From assembly GCA_021732945.1 (NCBI GenBank), contig JAKFWB010000064.1, forward strand, positions 1 to 13,179: 13,179 nt of DNA. Direction: 5' to 3'. Positions 1-6,739 of this stretch are shown piece by piece. The notes below the pieces were generated by a model. It saw only the letters and a list, made by a program, of their open reading frames with translations, was not told the DNA's origin and did no database searches. A program made the position numbers and the translations under genes. The DNA is from Porphyrobacter sp. GTDB lineage: Bacteria; Pseudomonadota; Alphaproteobacteria; Sphingomonadales; Sphingomonadaceae. Positions within the stretch are counted from its first letter, which is position 1. Each line of letters opens with the position of its first letter.

Positions 1-1092
1 CTCATGCACCGCGCTCCAGTCCGCCTTCGCTGCCCATGTTTCAACAGAGCCGCGCACAGTGCAGCCCTTGTCGCCCGCGTCGATCCGGCCGACGGTGAAC
101 ACTGTCTCACCCGCCGATGTGAGCTGCGTGGTGACGTCCGCCGCCTTGTCCGCCGCTACGGCCAGCACCATGCCGACCCCGCAGTTGAAGGTGCGCGCCA
201 TTTCTTCGGGCTCGATATGCCCCTGTGCTTGAAGGAAGGCCATCAGCCGGGGCTGTTCCCACAGATCGGCATCAACAACCGCGTGGGCGCCCTGCGGCAG
301 AATGCGCGGGATATTTTCCAGCAATCCGCCGCCGGTGATATGGGCGAGGCCATTGATCAGCCCTGCGCGTATCAGCGGCAGCAGGCTTGCTACATAAATG
401 CGTGTCGGCGCGATCAGCGCGTCGATCAGCAATTGCTCCTGATCAAACAGCGCAGGGCGGTTCATCTTCCAGCCCTTGTCTGCCGCCAACCTGCGCACCA
501 GTGAATAGCCGTTGGAATGCACCCCGGAAGACGCCAGCCCCAGCAGCACGTCGCCCGGCGCAACCTTGTCGCCCGTCAGCTGCTCGCCGCGCTCGACCGC
601 GCCGACGCAGAAGCCCGCGAGGTCGTAGTCCCCCGCAGCATACATCCCCGGCATCTCCGCCGTCTCGCCGCCGATCAGCGCGCAGCCCGCCATTTTGCAC
701 CCCGTCGCGATCCCCGCGATCACGCGTTCCGCAACGCCGTTTTCCAGCTTGCCGGTGGCGAAATAATCAAGGAAGAACAGCGGCTCTGCGCCCTGCACGA
801 TCAGATCGTTGACGCACATGGCGACCAGATCAATGCCGACGCTGTCGTGCCGGTCATGCTCGATCGCCAGCTTCAGTTTGGTGCCAACGCCATCATTGGC
901 GGCGACCAGCAGCGGATCGGTATAACCCGCCGCGCGTGGATCGAAAAACCCGCCAAATCCTCCCAATTCACTGGTGGCACCGCGGCGGGCAGTGGCCTTC
1001 GCCAGCGGGGCGATGGCCTTCACCAGCGCATTGCCCGCAGCAATCGAAACACCGGCATCAGCATAGGTGTAGGGGGAGTTTGTGTCGCTCAT
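1..1092 (-). CDS. purM: Phosphoribosylformylglycinamidine cyclo-ligase (AIR synthetase), 3' end outside window
   Basis: PurM closes the imidazole ring of formylglycinamidine ribonucleotide to give aminoimidazole ribonucleotide, using ATP, in cytoplasmic purine synthesis. Reading the minus strand from the ATG at 1092 gives 364 codons with no stop before the window edge. PurM proteins are usually about 345-370 residues, so only the last few residues are likely missing. Family motifs seen: DGVGTK at residues 67-72 (nucleotide/AIR binding), [11 protein letters not shown] at 141-151, [10 protein letters not shown] in the middle and [13 protein letters not shown] in the C-terminal half. The gene diverges from the DUF2066-like gene with only 68 bases between the two start codons. 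The ribosome-binding site is weak; a small AGGCT-TT-AGCCT hairpin (1097-1108) lies just upstream of the start. In relatives purN often follows, which would lie to the left, outside the window (inference). Confidence 0.97.
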   Translation of the reverse strand, partial: MSDTNSPYTYADAGVSIAAGNALVKAIAPLAKATARRGATSELGGFGGFFDPRAAGYTDPLLVAANDGVGTKLKLAIEHDRHDSVGIDLVAMCVNDLIVQGAEPLFFLDYFATGKLENGVAERVIAGIATGCKMAGCALIGGETAEMPGMYAAGDYDLAGFCVGAVERGEQLTGDKVAPGDVLLGLASSGVHSNGYSLVRRLAADKGWKMNRPALFDQEQLLIDALIAPTRIYVASLLPLIRAGLINGLAHITGGGLLENIPRILPQGAHAVVDADLWEQPRLMAFLQAQGHIEPEEMARTFNCGVGMVLAVAADKAADVTTQLTSAGETVFTVGRIDAGDKGCTVRGSVETWAAKADWSAVHE

Positions 1093-1160
1093 GCCGAGGC
1101 TTTAGCCTTTCGCGCTTGGAATTCCACTCGCGTTTGGGCAAAGGACAGGCGATTTTCCCC

Positions 1161-2462
1161 ATGAGCGCGACGCTTTCCCTTCCTGGCCGAGGTGCCTTCC
1201 CCTTCAGCCTGCTGTCAGGCGGGCTGGGCGGCGCGTTGCTGGCGCTGGCCTTGCTGGGCGGCGGCTATGCGCTGGTGGCGCAGGTAGCGGGCGAGCGCGG
1301 GATCGCGCCCACCGCTGCGAGTTCCGATATTGAAGTGCGCGGCATCAGCGTGGATGTGCAGGGCAAAAGCGCTGAAGATGCGCGCGCCAATGGCTGGCGT
1401 GAAGCGGTGCGGCAGGGCTGGGCCAAGCTCAAGGGGCCGAAGCTCTCTGATGGGCAGCTCGACGGGCTGATCTCCGCTGTGGTGATTGAACGCGAGCGGC
1501 TTGGTCCGCGCCGTTACATCGCCACGCTGGGCGTGATCTTTGATCGCCAGCGTGCGGGCAGCTATCTTGGCGGGAAGTCGCAGATCAGCCGCTCGGCGCC
1601 CTTGTTGCTGATCCCGGTGATGGAAAGCGGCGGCGCCTTCGTCACCTTTGAGCAGCGCAATCCGTGGCAGCGTGCCTGGGCAGAGTTCAATCCCGGCACC
1701 AGCCGGATCGATTATGTCCGCCTGAGCGGGGCCGGGGGCGATTCGCTGCTGGTCAATTTCGGGCAGGCCAATCGCCGCAGTCGGGCGTGGTGGCGTTCGA
1801 CACTGGATCAATATGGCGCAACCGATGCGCTGATGGCCTTCGCCCGGATCGATCACCAGTTCCCCGGCGGCCCGGTCAGCGGCACTTTCACCGCGCGCTA
1901 TGGGCCCGACAGCCGCCCGCTCGAAACCTTTACGCTGAAGGCCGATGGCCCCGAGGCCGTGCCAGCGATGCTGGCGCAAGCGGTGGCGCGGATGGACGGC
2001 GTGTTTGCCGCTGCGCTGGCCGATGGCAAGCTGCGCCCTGATCCGACCTTGCGGCTGGGCCTGGGCGGAGAGGCTGATCCGGCGATCCAGCGCCTGATCG
2101 AGATCGGCCGGGCGATTCGCGCGCGCGATGCGGCGGCTGCGCAACGGGCGGCGGCGCTGGCTGCGGGCACTGCCGAAGCGGGAGATGCTCTGCCAACCAC
2201 TTGCACGGAGCCGGCCGAGGCGCCGGTGCGCGTCATCACGGTGCAATTCGCTACCCCAGATGGGGGCGCGTTTGATGGAGCCTTGGGCGCGGTGCGCGGC
2301 GCGGCGGGCGTGCGCGCCGTGGGTGTTACCAGCACCGCGATTGGCGGCACATCGGTGATGGCGGTCAGTTTTGCCGGGTCGCTGGAGGAACTTGCCGCGG
2401 TGCTCGAAGCCCGTGGCTTTGCGGTGCGCCGCGGGGCCAATGCGCTCGCCATTAGCCGCTAA
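1161..2462 (+). CDS. DUF2066-like membrane-anchored protein with a C-terminal HMA-like fold
   Basis: A protein of 433 residues and unknown function. One hydrophobic segment at about residues 18-43 (rich in Gly, Ala and Leu) should anchor it in the inner membrane with the rest periplasmic. The next ~100 residues (repeated A-R-A/W-R-E-A positions, then YIATLGVIFDRQR) resemble the DUF2066 family. The last ~75 residues, starting near VRVITVQFATPDG, alternate predicted strands and helices like a heavy-metal-associated (HMA) fold, but no CxxC metal motif is present, so metal binding is not supported. The ATG at 1161 was chosen because it directly precedes the hydrophobic segment; an AAAGGA lies rather far upstream (about 16 bases). 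The open frame extends further upstream only by running antisense into purM. Its stop is followed after 7 bases by the hdaA start, suggesting co-transcription. The family call is from pattern memory and moderately sure. Confidence 0.85.
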   Translation: MSATLSLPGRGAFPFSLLSGGLGGALLALALLGGGYALVAQVAGERGIAPTAASSDIEVRGISVDVQGKSAEDARANGWREAVRQGWAKLKGPKLSDGQLDGLISAVVIERERLGPRRYIATLGVIFDRQRAGSYLGGKSQISRSAPLLLIPVMESGGAFVTFEQRNPWQRAWAEFNPGTSRIDYVRLSGAGGDSLLVNFGQANRRSRAWWRSTLDQYGATDALMAFARIDHQFPGGPVSGTFTARYGPDSRPLETFTLKADGPEAVPAMLAQAVARMDGVFAAALADGKLRPDPTLRLGLGGEADPAIQRLIEIGRAIRARDAAAAQRAAALAAGTAEAGDALPTTCTEPAEAPVRVITVQFATPDGGAFDGALGAVRGAAGVRAVGVTSTAIGGTSVMAVSFAGSLEELAAVLEARGFAVRRGANALAISR

Positions 2463-2469
2463 GGCGGCG

Positions 2470-3135
2470 ATGAACGACGATTCCCCAACGCAAATCGCCT
2501 TGCCTCTGTCTGTCGGGGCAGGGGTGCAGCGGATCGTGGTCGGCAACGCCAATGCGGCGGTGATCGAGGCTTTGCAGGCACCCGAACGCTGGCCCTTCCA
2601 CGTCGCCGTGCTCACCGGCCCGCAGCGATCGGGCAAGAGCGTGCTGGCGCGCTGGGCGCAGGGGTTGGCGGGTGCAGAGCGCCTTGCGGTGATCGATAAT
2701 GCCGAGACGCTGGACGAGACCGAGCTGTTCCACCGCTGGAATGCGGTGCAAAAGGGTGGAGTGAGTGCCAATGCGGATGGGGGCGGGGCGCTGCTGCTGG
2801 TCGCCAATGTTGACGACGACAGCGGCGGCTGGCGTATTACGCTGCCCGACCTTGCCTCGCGCATCGGCGGCTCCTTGCAGCTTTCGATCGCCGCGCCCGA
2901 TGACGCGATGGCGGGCGATCTGATCCACGCGATGGCCGAGCAGCGCGGTTTGAGCTTGCCCGATGGCGCGGCCGAATATCTTGTCCCGCGCACCACCCGC
3001 AGCTTTGCCGGACTTGAAGCATTGGTGGCGACGATTGATCGGATATCTCTTGAACGCCAGACGCCCGCCACCATGTCTGTGTGGCGCGCTGCGCTTGACG
3101 CTCTGCATGGGCCCGAGCAGCAGCAGCTGTTGTAG
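2470..3135 (+). CDS. hdaA: Hda/HdaA-type regulator of DnaA (RIDA ATPase)
   Basis: A DnaA-family AAA+ protein lacking the DNA-binding domain (221 residues, typical for Hda/HdaA). Hda binds the DNA-loaded sliding clamp and stimulates ATP hydrolysis by DnaA, preventing re-initiation of replication. Seen here: a clamp-binding motif QIALPL at residues 8-13, a Walker A motif GPQRSGKS at 50-57, a degenerate Walker B VIDNAE at 74-79 (DnaA proteins usually have two acidic residues here), and LPDLASRIGG at 125-134, where R131 sits at the position of the box VII arginine finger. The ATG at 2470 is preceded by AAGG overlapping the TAA of the upstream gene, so translation is probably coupled. The purM / DUF2066-like / hdaA neighbourhood is a familiar arrangement in alphaproteobacteria and supports the call over a generic AAA+ ATPase. 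DnaA itself is excluded by length. Confidence 0.88.
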   Translation: MNDDSPTQIALPLSVGAGVQRIVVGNANAAVIEALQAPERWPFHVAVLTGPQRSGKSVLARWAQGLAGAERLAVIDNAETLDETELFHRWNAVQKGGVSANADGGGALLLVANVDDDSGGWRITLPDLASRIGGSLQLSIAAPDDAMAGDLIHAMAEQRGLSLPDGAAEYLVPRTTRSFAGLEALVATIDRISLERQTPATMSVWRAALDALHGPEQQQLL

Positions 3136-3179
3136 CCCGCGTGTTGCATCGCGCGCGGTTTGGTGGGAATGTAAGTGCG

Positions 3180-3911
3180 ATGTTTGAATCGCTTATCAGC
3201 TATCTGGACTCGCTCCGCGCGCGCGACCCTGCGCCGCGGTCCCGCTGGGAAATCCTGCTTTATCCGGGCGTTCTGGCGCTGGGCTTGCACCGCGTGGCGC
3301 ATTGGCTGTTTGACGCGAAACTCTACTTCCTCGCCCGCTTCGTGAACCATTTTTCGCGGCTGCTGACCGCGATCGATATTCACCCCGGCGCGACCATCGG
3401 CAAAAATCTGTTCATCGACCACGGATTCACGGTCATCGGGGAGACGGCCGAGATTGGCGATAATGTAACGATCTACCAATGCGTGACGCTGGGCGGCACC
3501 AACCCCACCAATGGCAAGGGCGGCAAGCGCCACCCGACCTTGTGCGACAACGTCATCATCGGATCGGGCGCGCAGATCATCGGGCCGATTGTCGTGGGTG
3601 AACGTGCGCGCGTGGGGGCCAATGCGGTGGTGACCGATGATGTGCCGCCGGGCGCGACCATGATCGGGCTGAAGGCGCGGTCAACGCTGGTCCCGGCGGA
3701 GGAATGGATCAAGGAATTCATCCCCTATGGCACCCCTTGCGATGACCCGCCCTGCGACGACGAAGGCCGCCCGCGCCGTGACTGCGTGGAGAAGCTCGAA
3801 GCCGAAATCGCGACTTTGCGCGACGAGATGGCGGCGATGAAAGCGATGCTGGCCGATCAGGGCACGCCGATTGCGGCGGAACTGCCGCTCAAGAGCGGAA
3901 CGGCTGATTGA
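3180..3911 (+). CDS. cysE: Serine O-acetyltransferase (CysE/EpsC family)
   Basis: Transfers an acetyl group from acetyl-CoA to L-serine, making the O-acetylserine that cysteine synthase converts to cysteine; a cytoplasmic hexapeptide-repeat enzyme. The 243-residue protein begins with the helical N-terminal region typical of the family (RDPAPRSRWEILLYPG at 15-30). A left-handed beta-helix follows from about residue 66: IHPGATIGKNLFIDHGF, then IGETAEIGD and VTLGGTNPTNGKGGKRHP. H81 in the IDHG motif aligns with the catalytic histidine of E. coli CysE (H158). The stretch from the DH pair to ETA is one residue shorter than in the E. coli enzyme. After the beta-helix there is a Cys-containing linker (C-DDPP-C, about 183-190) and a predicted coiled coil (EKLEAEIATLRDEMAAMKAM), longer than the short tail of enteric CysE. 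The ATG at 3180 starts the conserved N-terminus; a GGTGGGA lies upstream. Confidence 0.95.
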   Translation: MFESLISYLDSLRARDPAPRSRWEILLYPGVLALGLHRVAHWLFDAKLYFLARFVNHFSRLLTAIDIHPGATIGKNLFIDHGFTVIGETAEIGDNVTIYQCVTLGGTNPTNGKGGKRHPTLCDNVIIGSGAQIIGPIVVGERARVGANAVVTDDVPPGATMIGLKARSTLVPAEEWIKEFIPYGTPCDDPPCDDEGRPRRDCVEKLEAEIATLRDEMAAMKAMLADQGTPIAAELPLKSGTAD

Positions 3912-3934
3912 AGCCCGGACCGCAAACGCCCGGC

Positions 3935-4273
3935 ATGGCGGGACAGGTGGTCGCCTTTCCGCAGCGCAGCGCAGAACAGGTCGGCTTTGAACGCGCCGAA
4001 TTGCAGCGCATCCTCGATCTCTATGGCCGGATGGTGGCCGCCGGGGAATGGCGCGATTACGCGATGGATTTTGATCGCCACGCCGCCACCTTCGCCGCCT
4101 TCCGCCGCACCACAGAGCGCCCGCAAGCGCGGCTGGAAAAGCGCCCTGCTTTGCGATCAAAGCAGGGTATGTGGACGCTGTTCGGCGAACACGGCCAGGT
4201 GCTCAAACGCGGGCATGATTTGGCCAATGTCCTCGCCCCGATGGAGCGGCGGCTCGTGAAGGCGGTGGATTAG
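3935..4273 (+). CDS. DUF2794 family protein
   Basis: A conserved alphaproteobacterial protein of unknown function, 112 residues here and typical in size. The family pattern is clear: VGFERAELQRILDLYGRMV at 16-34, GEWRDYAMDF at 37-46, then A-x-F-x-x-FRR, E-K-x-P-x-L, QG-M-W and LKRGHDLANVL. It is soluble, with no signal peptide or membrane segment. The start is uncertain. ATG 3935 gives an N-terminus (MAGQVVAFPQR) like those I remember for the family, but a TTG at 3908 in the same frame overlaps the cysE stop and has a GAGCGGAA upstream, so translation coupled to cysE is possible. It is the last gene of the rightward run and is convergent with the membrane protein gene, whose stop is 16 bases away. 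Confidence 0.9.
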   Translation: MAGQVVAFPQRSAEQVGFERAELQRILDLYGRMVAAGEWRDYAMDFDRHAATFAAFRRTTERPQARLEKRPALRSKQGMWTLFGEHGQVLKRGHDLANVLAPMERRLVKAVD

Positions 4274-4300
4274 GCGGCAAAGAACCGCTTCAGCGCCGCC
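4273..4300. terminator. Possible hairpin between convergent genes
   Basis: GGCGGC (4273-4278) and GCCGCC (4295-4300) can pair, with an inner GAA/TTC pairing (4282-4284 with 4289-4291) around a CCGC loop. The hairpin sits exactly where the plus-strand DUF2794 gene and the minus-strand membrane protein gene meet, so it could end transcription both ways. There is no T-run on either side, so it is not a standard intrinsic terminator. Confidence 0.3.
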
Positions 4301-4682
4301 GATACAAGAATGCCATGGTGACGATCGAGGGCATAATCAGACCCTTGAGATAGGAAAGCGGATGGCGATCGATGGTGAAGTCTGCCTCCACCATGCCGAA
4401 ATGCGCCCAATAATGGGTCATGATCAAGCCGCCGATGCTGAGCCACATGGTCCAAAGTGCGAAGCGTTTCCCCAGAACCACAAGGGCAAGGCTAACAATG
4501 ATTCCCACCCGCAGTGCTGCCTGCACGCAGTTATAGATCGCGTCACTGGTCTGATCATTCCAACGCACGAAATCGGCCAGCATCGTGATGTGGTAAAAAA
4601 TGAACAGGCTCGCCAGTGCAATGATGATCAAGCGCGGCACCAGATGTGGTGGGCCTTTAGGGAGGGCGGCAAGAGTGTTCAT
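4290..4682 (-). CDS. Small four-helix membrane protein of unknown function
   Basis: I do not recognise this family. The 130-residue protein has four hydrophobic segments: about residues 15-35 (LVPRLIIIALASLFIFYHI), 48-72 (AIYNCVQAALRVGIIVSLAL and on), 75-97 (ALWTMWLSIGGLIMTHYWAHFG) and 110-127 (LKGLIMPSIVTMAFLY). It ends in YRRR, suggesting an inner-membrane protein with a basic cytoplasmic end. Histidines and aromatics cluster in MTHYWAHFG, and the loop after the third helix is acidic. ATG 4682 is chosen because GGGAG lies 9 bases upstream; the in-frame ATG at 4727 falls inside the promoter palindrome and has no ribosome-binding site. It is a single-gene unit, convergent with the DUF2794 gene and downstream of the dehydrogenase terminator, with its own promoter. 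Codon use and composition look native and the hydrophobic pattern is coherent, so the gene is likely real. Confidence 0.8.
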   Translation of the reverse strand: MNTLAALPKGPPHLVPRLIIIALASLFIFYHITMLADFVRWNDQTSDAIYNCVQAALRVGIIVSLALVVLGKRFALWTMWLSIGGLIMTHYWAHFGMVEADFTIDRHPLSYLKGLIMPSIVTMAFLYRRR

Positions 4683-4717
4683 TGGCCGAGGCTCCCAATG
4701 CATCGCTTGATGATCGG

Positions 4718-4747
4718 AGTATGTCATTTAGTGTATTGCCGTGTCAA
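4718..4747 (-). promoter_or_regulatory. Candidate sigma-70-type promoter of the membrane protein gene
   Basis: On the minus strand, TTGACA (4747-4742) is followed after 18 bases by CATACT (4723-4718), a 4/6 match to the -10 consensus. Transcription would start near 4711, giving a leader of about 28 bases that carries GGGAG before the ATG at 4682. The region is clearly more AT-rich than its surroundings. The whole -35 and the start of the -10 lie inside the palindrome described separately. Confidence 0.5.
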
Positions 4748-4761
4748 TACACTAAATGACA
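4722..4761. promoter_or_regulatory. Perfect 17-bp inverted repeat over the promoter (probable operator)
   Basis: TGTCATTTAGTGTATTG (4722-4738) and its exact reverse complement (4745-4761) flank the 6-base spacer CCGTGT. A second, overlapping inverted repeat, CCGTGTCA (4739-4746) and TGACACGG (4757-4764), reuses the TGTCA/TGACA half-site. The palindrome covers the -35 box and touches the -10 box of the leftward promoter, as a repressor-binding site would. No T-run follows either arm, so a terminator is unlikely. TetR-type regulators often bind sites of this kind, but no regulator gene is nearby, so the binding protein is unknown. Confidence 0.6.
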
Positions 4762-4778
4762 CGGTCAATGGACGGTCC

Positions 4779-4817
4779 AAAAGAAAGGGCCCCACCGCAT
4801 CGCTGCGGGGGAGCCCC
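4779..4817 (-). terminator. Intrinsic terminator of the dehydrogenase gene
   Basis: On the minus strand GGGGCTCCCCCGCA (4817-4804) pairs with TGCGGTGGGGCCCT (4799-4786) around a GCGA loop: a 14-position stem with one C-T mismatch and two G-T pairs. It is followed by TTCTTTT (4785-4779). It lies 22 bases after the TAA stop of the dehydrogenase and ends its transcript before the operator/promoter of the next gene. Confidence 0.8.
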
Positions 4818-4839
4818 TGTCTGCAATTGTTGCGATCAA

Positions 4840-5769
4840 TTACCCCCGCGCGCTGGCAGGCCCCGTGCCGGTGGCCTTCTGCATCGCCTTCAGGATATTG
4901 CCCGATTGCTCGCTGCCCGATTGCGGGGCGGTGAGGTTGGTGAAGGCGTTGATCTCTTCCCAATGCGCCGCGAAGCCTTCGACGGTGCGCTCGCCTTCAG
5001 GCAGCCACACGGCGTCGTTCATCACGGTCCACGAGGAGTGGAAGCCGCCAGCGCCCGCGCCAACGATGGCGTTGGTCGGCGCGTCTTCGCTGACGAGGAA
5101 CAGTGCGGCAGGCACCACGTTTTCCGGTGCAAACAGCTTGAAGGCTTCTTCGGGGAACAGGTCTTCGGTCATGCGGGTGCCCGCGACCGGCGACAGGGTG
5201 TTGCAGCGAATATTGTACTTCGCGCCTTCAAGCTGGAGCGTCTTGGTGAGGCCCGCGAGGCCGAGCTTGGCTGCGCCGTAATTGGCCTGGCCGAAATTGC
5301 CGAACAGGCCGGTCGAGGACGCGGTCATCAGGATGCGGCCATAGCCCTGCTCGCGCATGGTTTCCCACGCCGCCTTGGTGGCGAAGGCGCTGCCGGTGAG
5401 GTGGACCTTGACCACGAATTCGAAGTCGGTCGGCTCCATCTTGATGAAGGTCTTGTCGCGCAGCACGCCCGCGTTGTTGATCAACACATGGACGCCGCCC
5501 CACTTCTGCTTGGCATCGGCGACCATCTTTTCCATCTGCTAAAATTCGGTGACCGACCCGCCATTGGCGATCGCTTCGCCGCCCATCGCTTCGATTTCGG
5601 CGACGACCTGTGCGGCAGCATCCGAGGTGCCGGTGCCATCGCGCGATCCGCCGAGGTCATTGACGACCACCTTCGCGCCGCGGCGTGCGAGTTCAAGCGC
5701 GTAAGCCTTGCCCAAACCGCCGCCTGCACCGGTGACGATGGCAACCTTGTCCTTGAAGCTGATGGTCAT
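4840..5769 (-). pseudogene. Short-chain dehydrogenase (17beta-HSD4 / multifunctional-enzyme type) with an in-frame amber codon
   Basis: A 310-codon frame encoding an SDR like the dehydrogenase domain of peroxisomal multifunctional enzyme type 2, which oxidises 3-hydroxyacyl-CoA with NAD(P). Seen: the cofactor loop TGAGGGLG (residues 13-20), [12 protein letters not shown] at 98-101, a serine at 151/152, and YGAAK with Y164 and K168 of the catalytic motif inside GNFGQANY. The frame is intact except for a TAG at codon 77 (5541-5539), between SVTEF and QMEKMV. The fragments are 5542-5769 (76 residues, cofactor loop) and 4840-5535 (231 residues from the ATG two codons after the stop, catalytic residues). 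All motifs are otherwise conserved, so the lesion is recent, a sequencing error, or read through. ATG 5769 has AGGAG 8 bases upstream. The gene has its own terminator and a palindrome upstream; no other fatty-acid gene adjoins it. Confidence 0.85.
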
Positions 5770-5801
5770 GCGTGTTCTCCTGTCCTAGCGATGCGGCGCG
5801 G

Positions 5802-5817
5802 TTTACGCCTGCGTAAA
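5802..5817. promoter_or_regulatory. Perfect small palindrome upstream of the dehydrogenase (possible operator)
   Basis: TTTACGC (5802-5808) and GCGTAAA (5811-5817) form a perfect 7-bp inverted repeat with a CT centre, 32 bases upstream of the dehydrogenase ATG and just before its AGGAG ribosome-binding site. Its size, symmetry and place suit a repressor site (TetR-like or GntR-like). I cannot assign a convincing promoter around it. Confidence 0.45.
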
Positions 5818-5905
5818 GCAATTTTGCGGGCGCTGCGTGGCACTTTCGTGGGCACCATGCAACTGCCGAACTGTCAGCAGGCTTTGCCGTAGCGGAAGCG
5901 AGTCC

Positions 5906-5973
5906 CCACGCAGGCGGGGACCTCTCTCCTCAGGCGAGTCGCTCTCCCGGCAAAGGTCCCCGCCTACGCGTGG
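5906..5973. repeat. Inverted repeat (REP-like) between gph and the dehydrogenase
   Basis: CCACGCAGGCGGGGACCT (5906-5923) and AGGTCCCCGCCTACGCGTGG (5954-5973) are reverse complements apart from a 2-base insertion, with a 30-base spacer containing GGCGAGTCGC. The right arm ends 2 bases before the stop codon of gph, so the transcript hairpin could protect or end the gph mRNA. G/C-rich arms of this kind recur as intergenic repeats in sphingomonads as I remember them. No T-run marks it as a standard terminator. Confidence 0.6.
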
Positions 5974-5975
5974 CC

Positions 5976-6662
5976 TCACAGGGATTCCAGCGCGGGAATC
6001 AGCTCCGCAAACGAATCGATCACCGCGTCCGCGCCCAGATCCTGCGGGGCGGCGTCGCAATAGCCATAGGCGGCGGCGATCACCGGAACACCCGCTGCCT
6101 TGGCAGCGCGGACATCATAGGTGGAGTCGCCGATGAACACGAACCGCCCGCTGCCGGTGGCTTCGCGCGCGGCGAGGACGGGGGCAGGGTGGGGTTTGGC
6201 GAGGAACTGTCCGTCTGCACCCTTGCCCATCGAGTCGCCGCCGATCACGGCTTCGAACCGGCCAATCAGATCAAGCTGGGTCAGCACATTGCGGGCGAAG
6301 GCTTCAAACTTGTTGGTCACTACCACCATGCGCACGCCCTTCGCGGCCAATTCGGCCAGCGCTTCGCGCACGCCGGGGTAGGGCGCGGTGTGGACCGCGT
6401 TGTGCGCTTCGTAATAGCTCAGCATTGCCTTGTAGAGCCGTTTGAACTCATCCTCCGGCACTCCTCCCTGCGCCTCGATGGCGCGCGCGAGCATGATCTT
6501 GGCACCGCCGCCGATCAGGTCTTTCGAAGTCTCAACCGAAACTTCGGCAAACCCGCCCAGCACCAGCGCATGGTTCACCGCCGCGCCCAAATCGCGGAAG
6601 GTATCGAGCAGGGTGCCATCGAGATCGAAGCCGATGGCGTCGAAGGGGAAATCACTCGTCAT
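5976..6662 (-). CDS. gph: Phosphoglycolate phosphatase (HAD superfamily)
   Basis: Hydrolyses 2-phosphoglycolate to glycolate, disposing of a product of oxidative DNA damage repair or of oxygenase side reactions; cytoplasmic and Mg-dependent. The 228 residues are the usual Gph length. HAD motifs are complete: motif I FDLDGTLLDT with nucleophile D13 and acid D15, motif II VVVTNK (T116), motif III lysine K156 in KPHPAP, and motif IV FIGDSTYD with D179 and D183. The cap domain (about 20-90) has the GGGAKIMLARA signature of the family. ATG 6662 is chosen because it places motif I near residue 13 as in relatives; its ribosome-binding site is poor, and an in-frame TTG at 6698 is an alternative adding 12 residues. 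It diverges from glmU. Close HAD relatives such as MupP or pyrophosphatase-like enzymes cannot be fully excluded, but Gph is the best match. Confidence 0.9.
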   Translation of the reverse strand: MTSDFPFDAIGFDLDGTLLDTFRDLGAAVNHALVLGGFAEVSVETSKDLIGGGAKIMLARAIEAQGGVPEDEFKRLYKAMLSYYEAHNAVHTAPYPGVREALAELAAKGVRMVVVTNKFEAFARNVLTQLDLIGRFEAVIGGDSMGKGADGQFLAKPHPAPVLAAREATGSGRFVFIGDSTYDVRAAKAAGVPVIAAAYGYCDAAPQDLGADAVIDSFAELIPALESL

Positions 6663-6739
6663 GCCCGCCCGCGTGGCGGAGTGTTCTTCAAACCGCAAGC
6701 AATTGCTGGCAAGCGCGGCTTTCCCTAAGGACAGGCACC

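Noticed and set aside
1215..3533. A 772-codon open frame on the minus strand
   Set aside because: It runs antisense through three well-supported plus-strand genes; its protein is low-complexity Arg/Ala-rich with no domain. High GC creates long antisense frames.
4756..5892. A 378-codon open frame on the plus strand
   Set aside because: It is antisense to the dehydrogenase and crosses its terminator and upstream palindrome; no recognisable motif.
5906..5973. CRISPR or tandem repeat array
   Set aside because: All repeats in the window are inverted pairs, not regularly spaced direct repeats; no cas genes are present.
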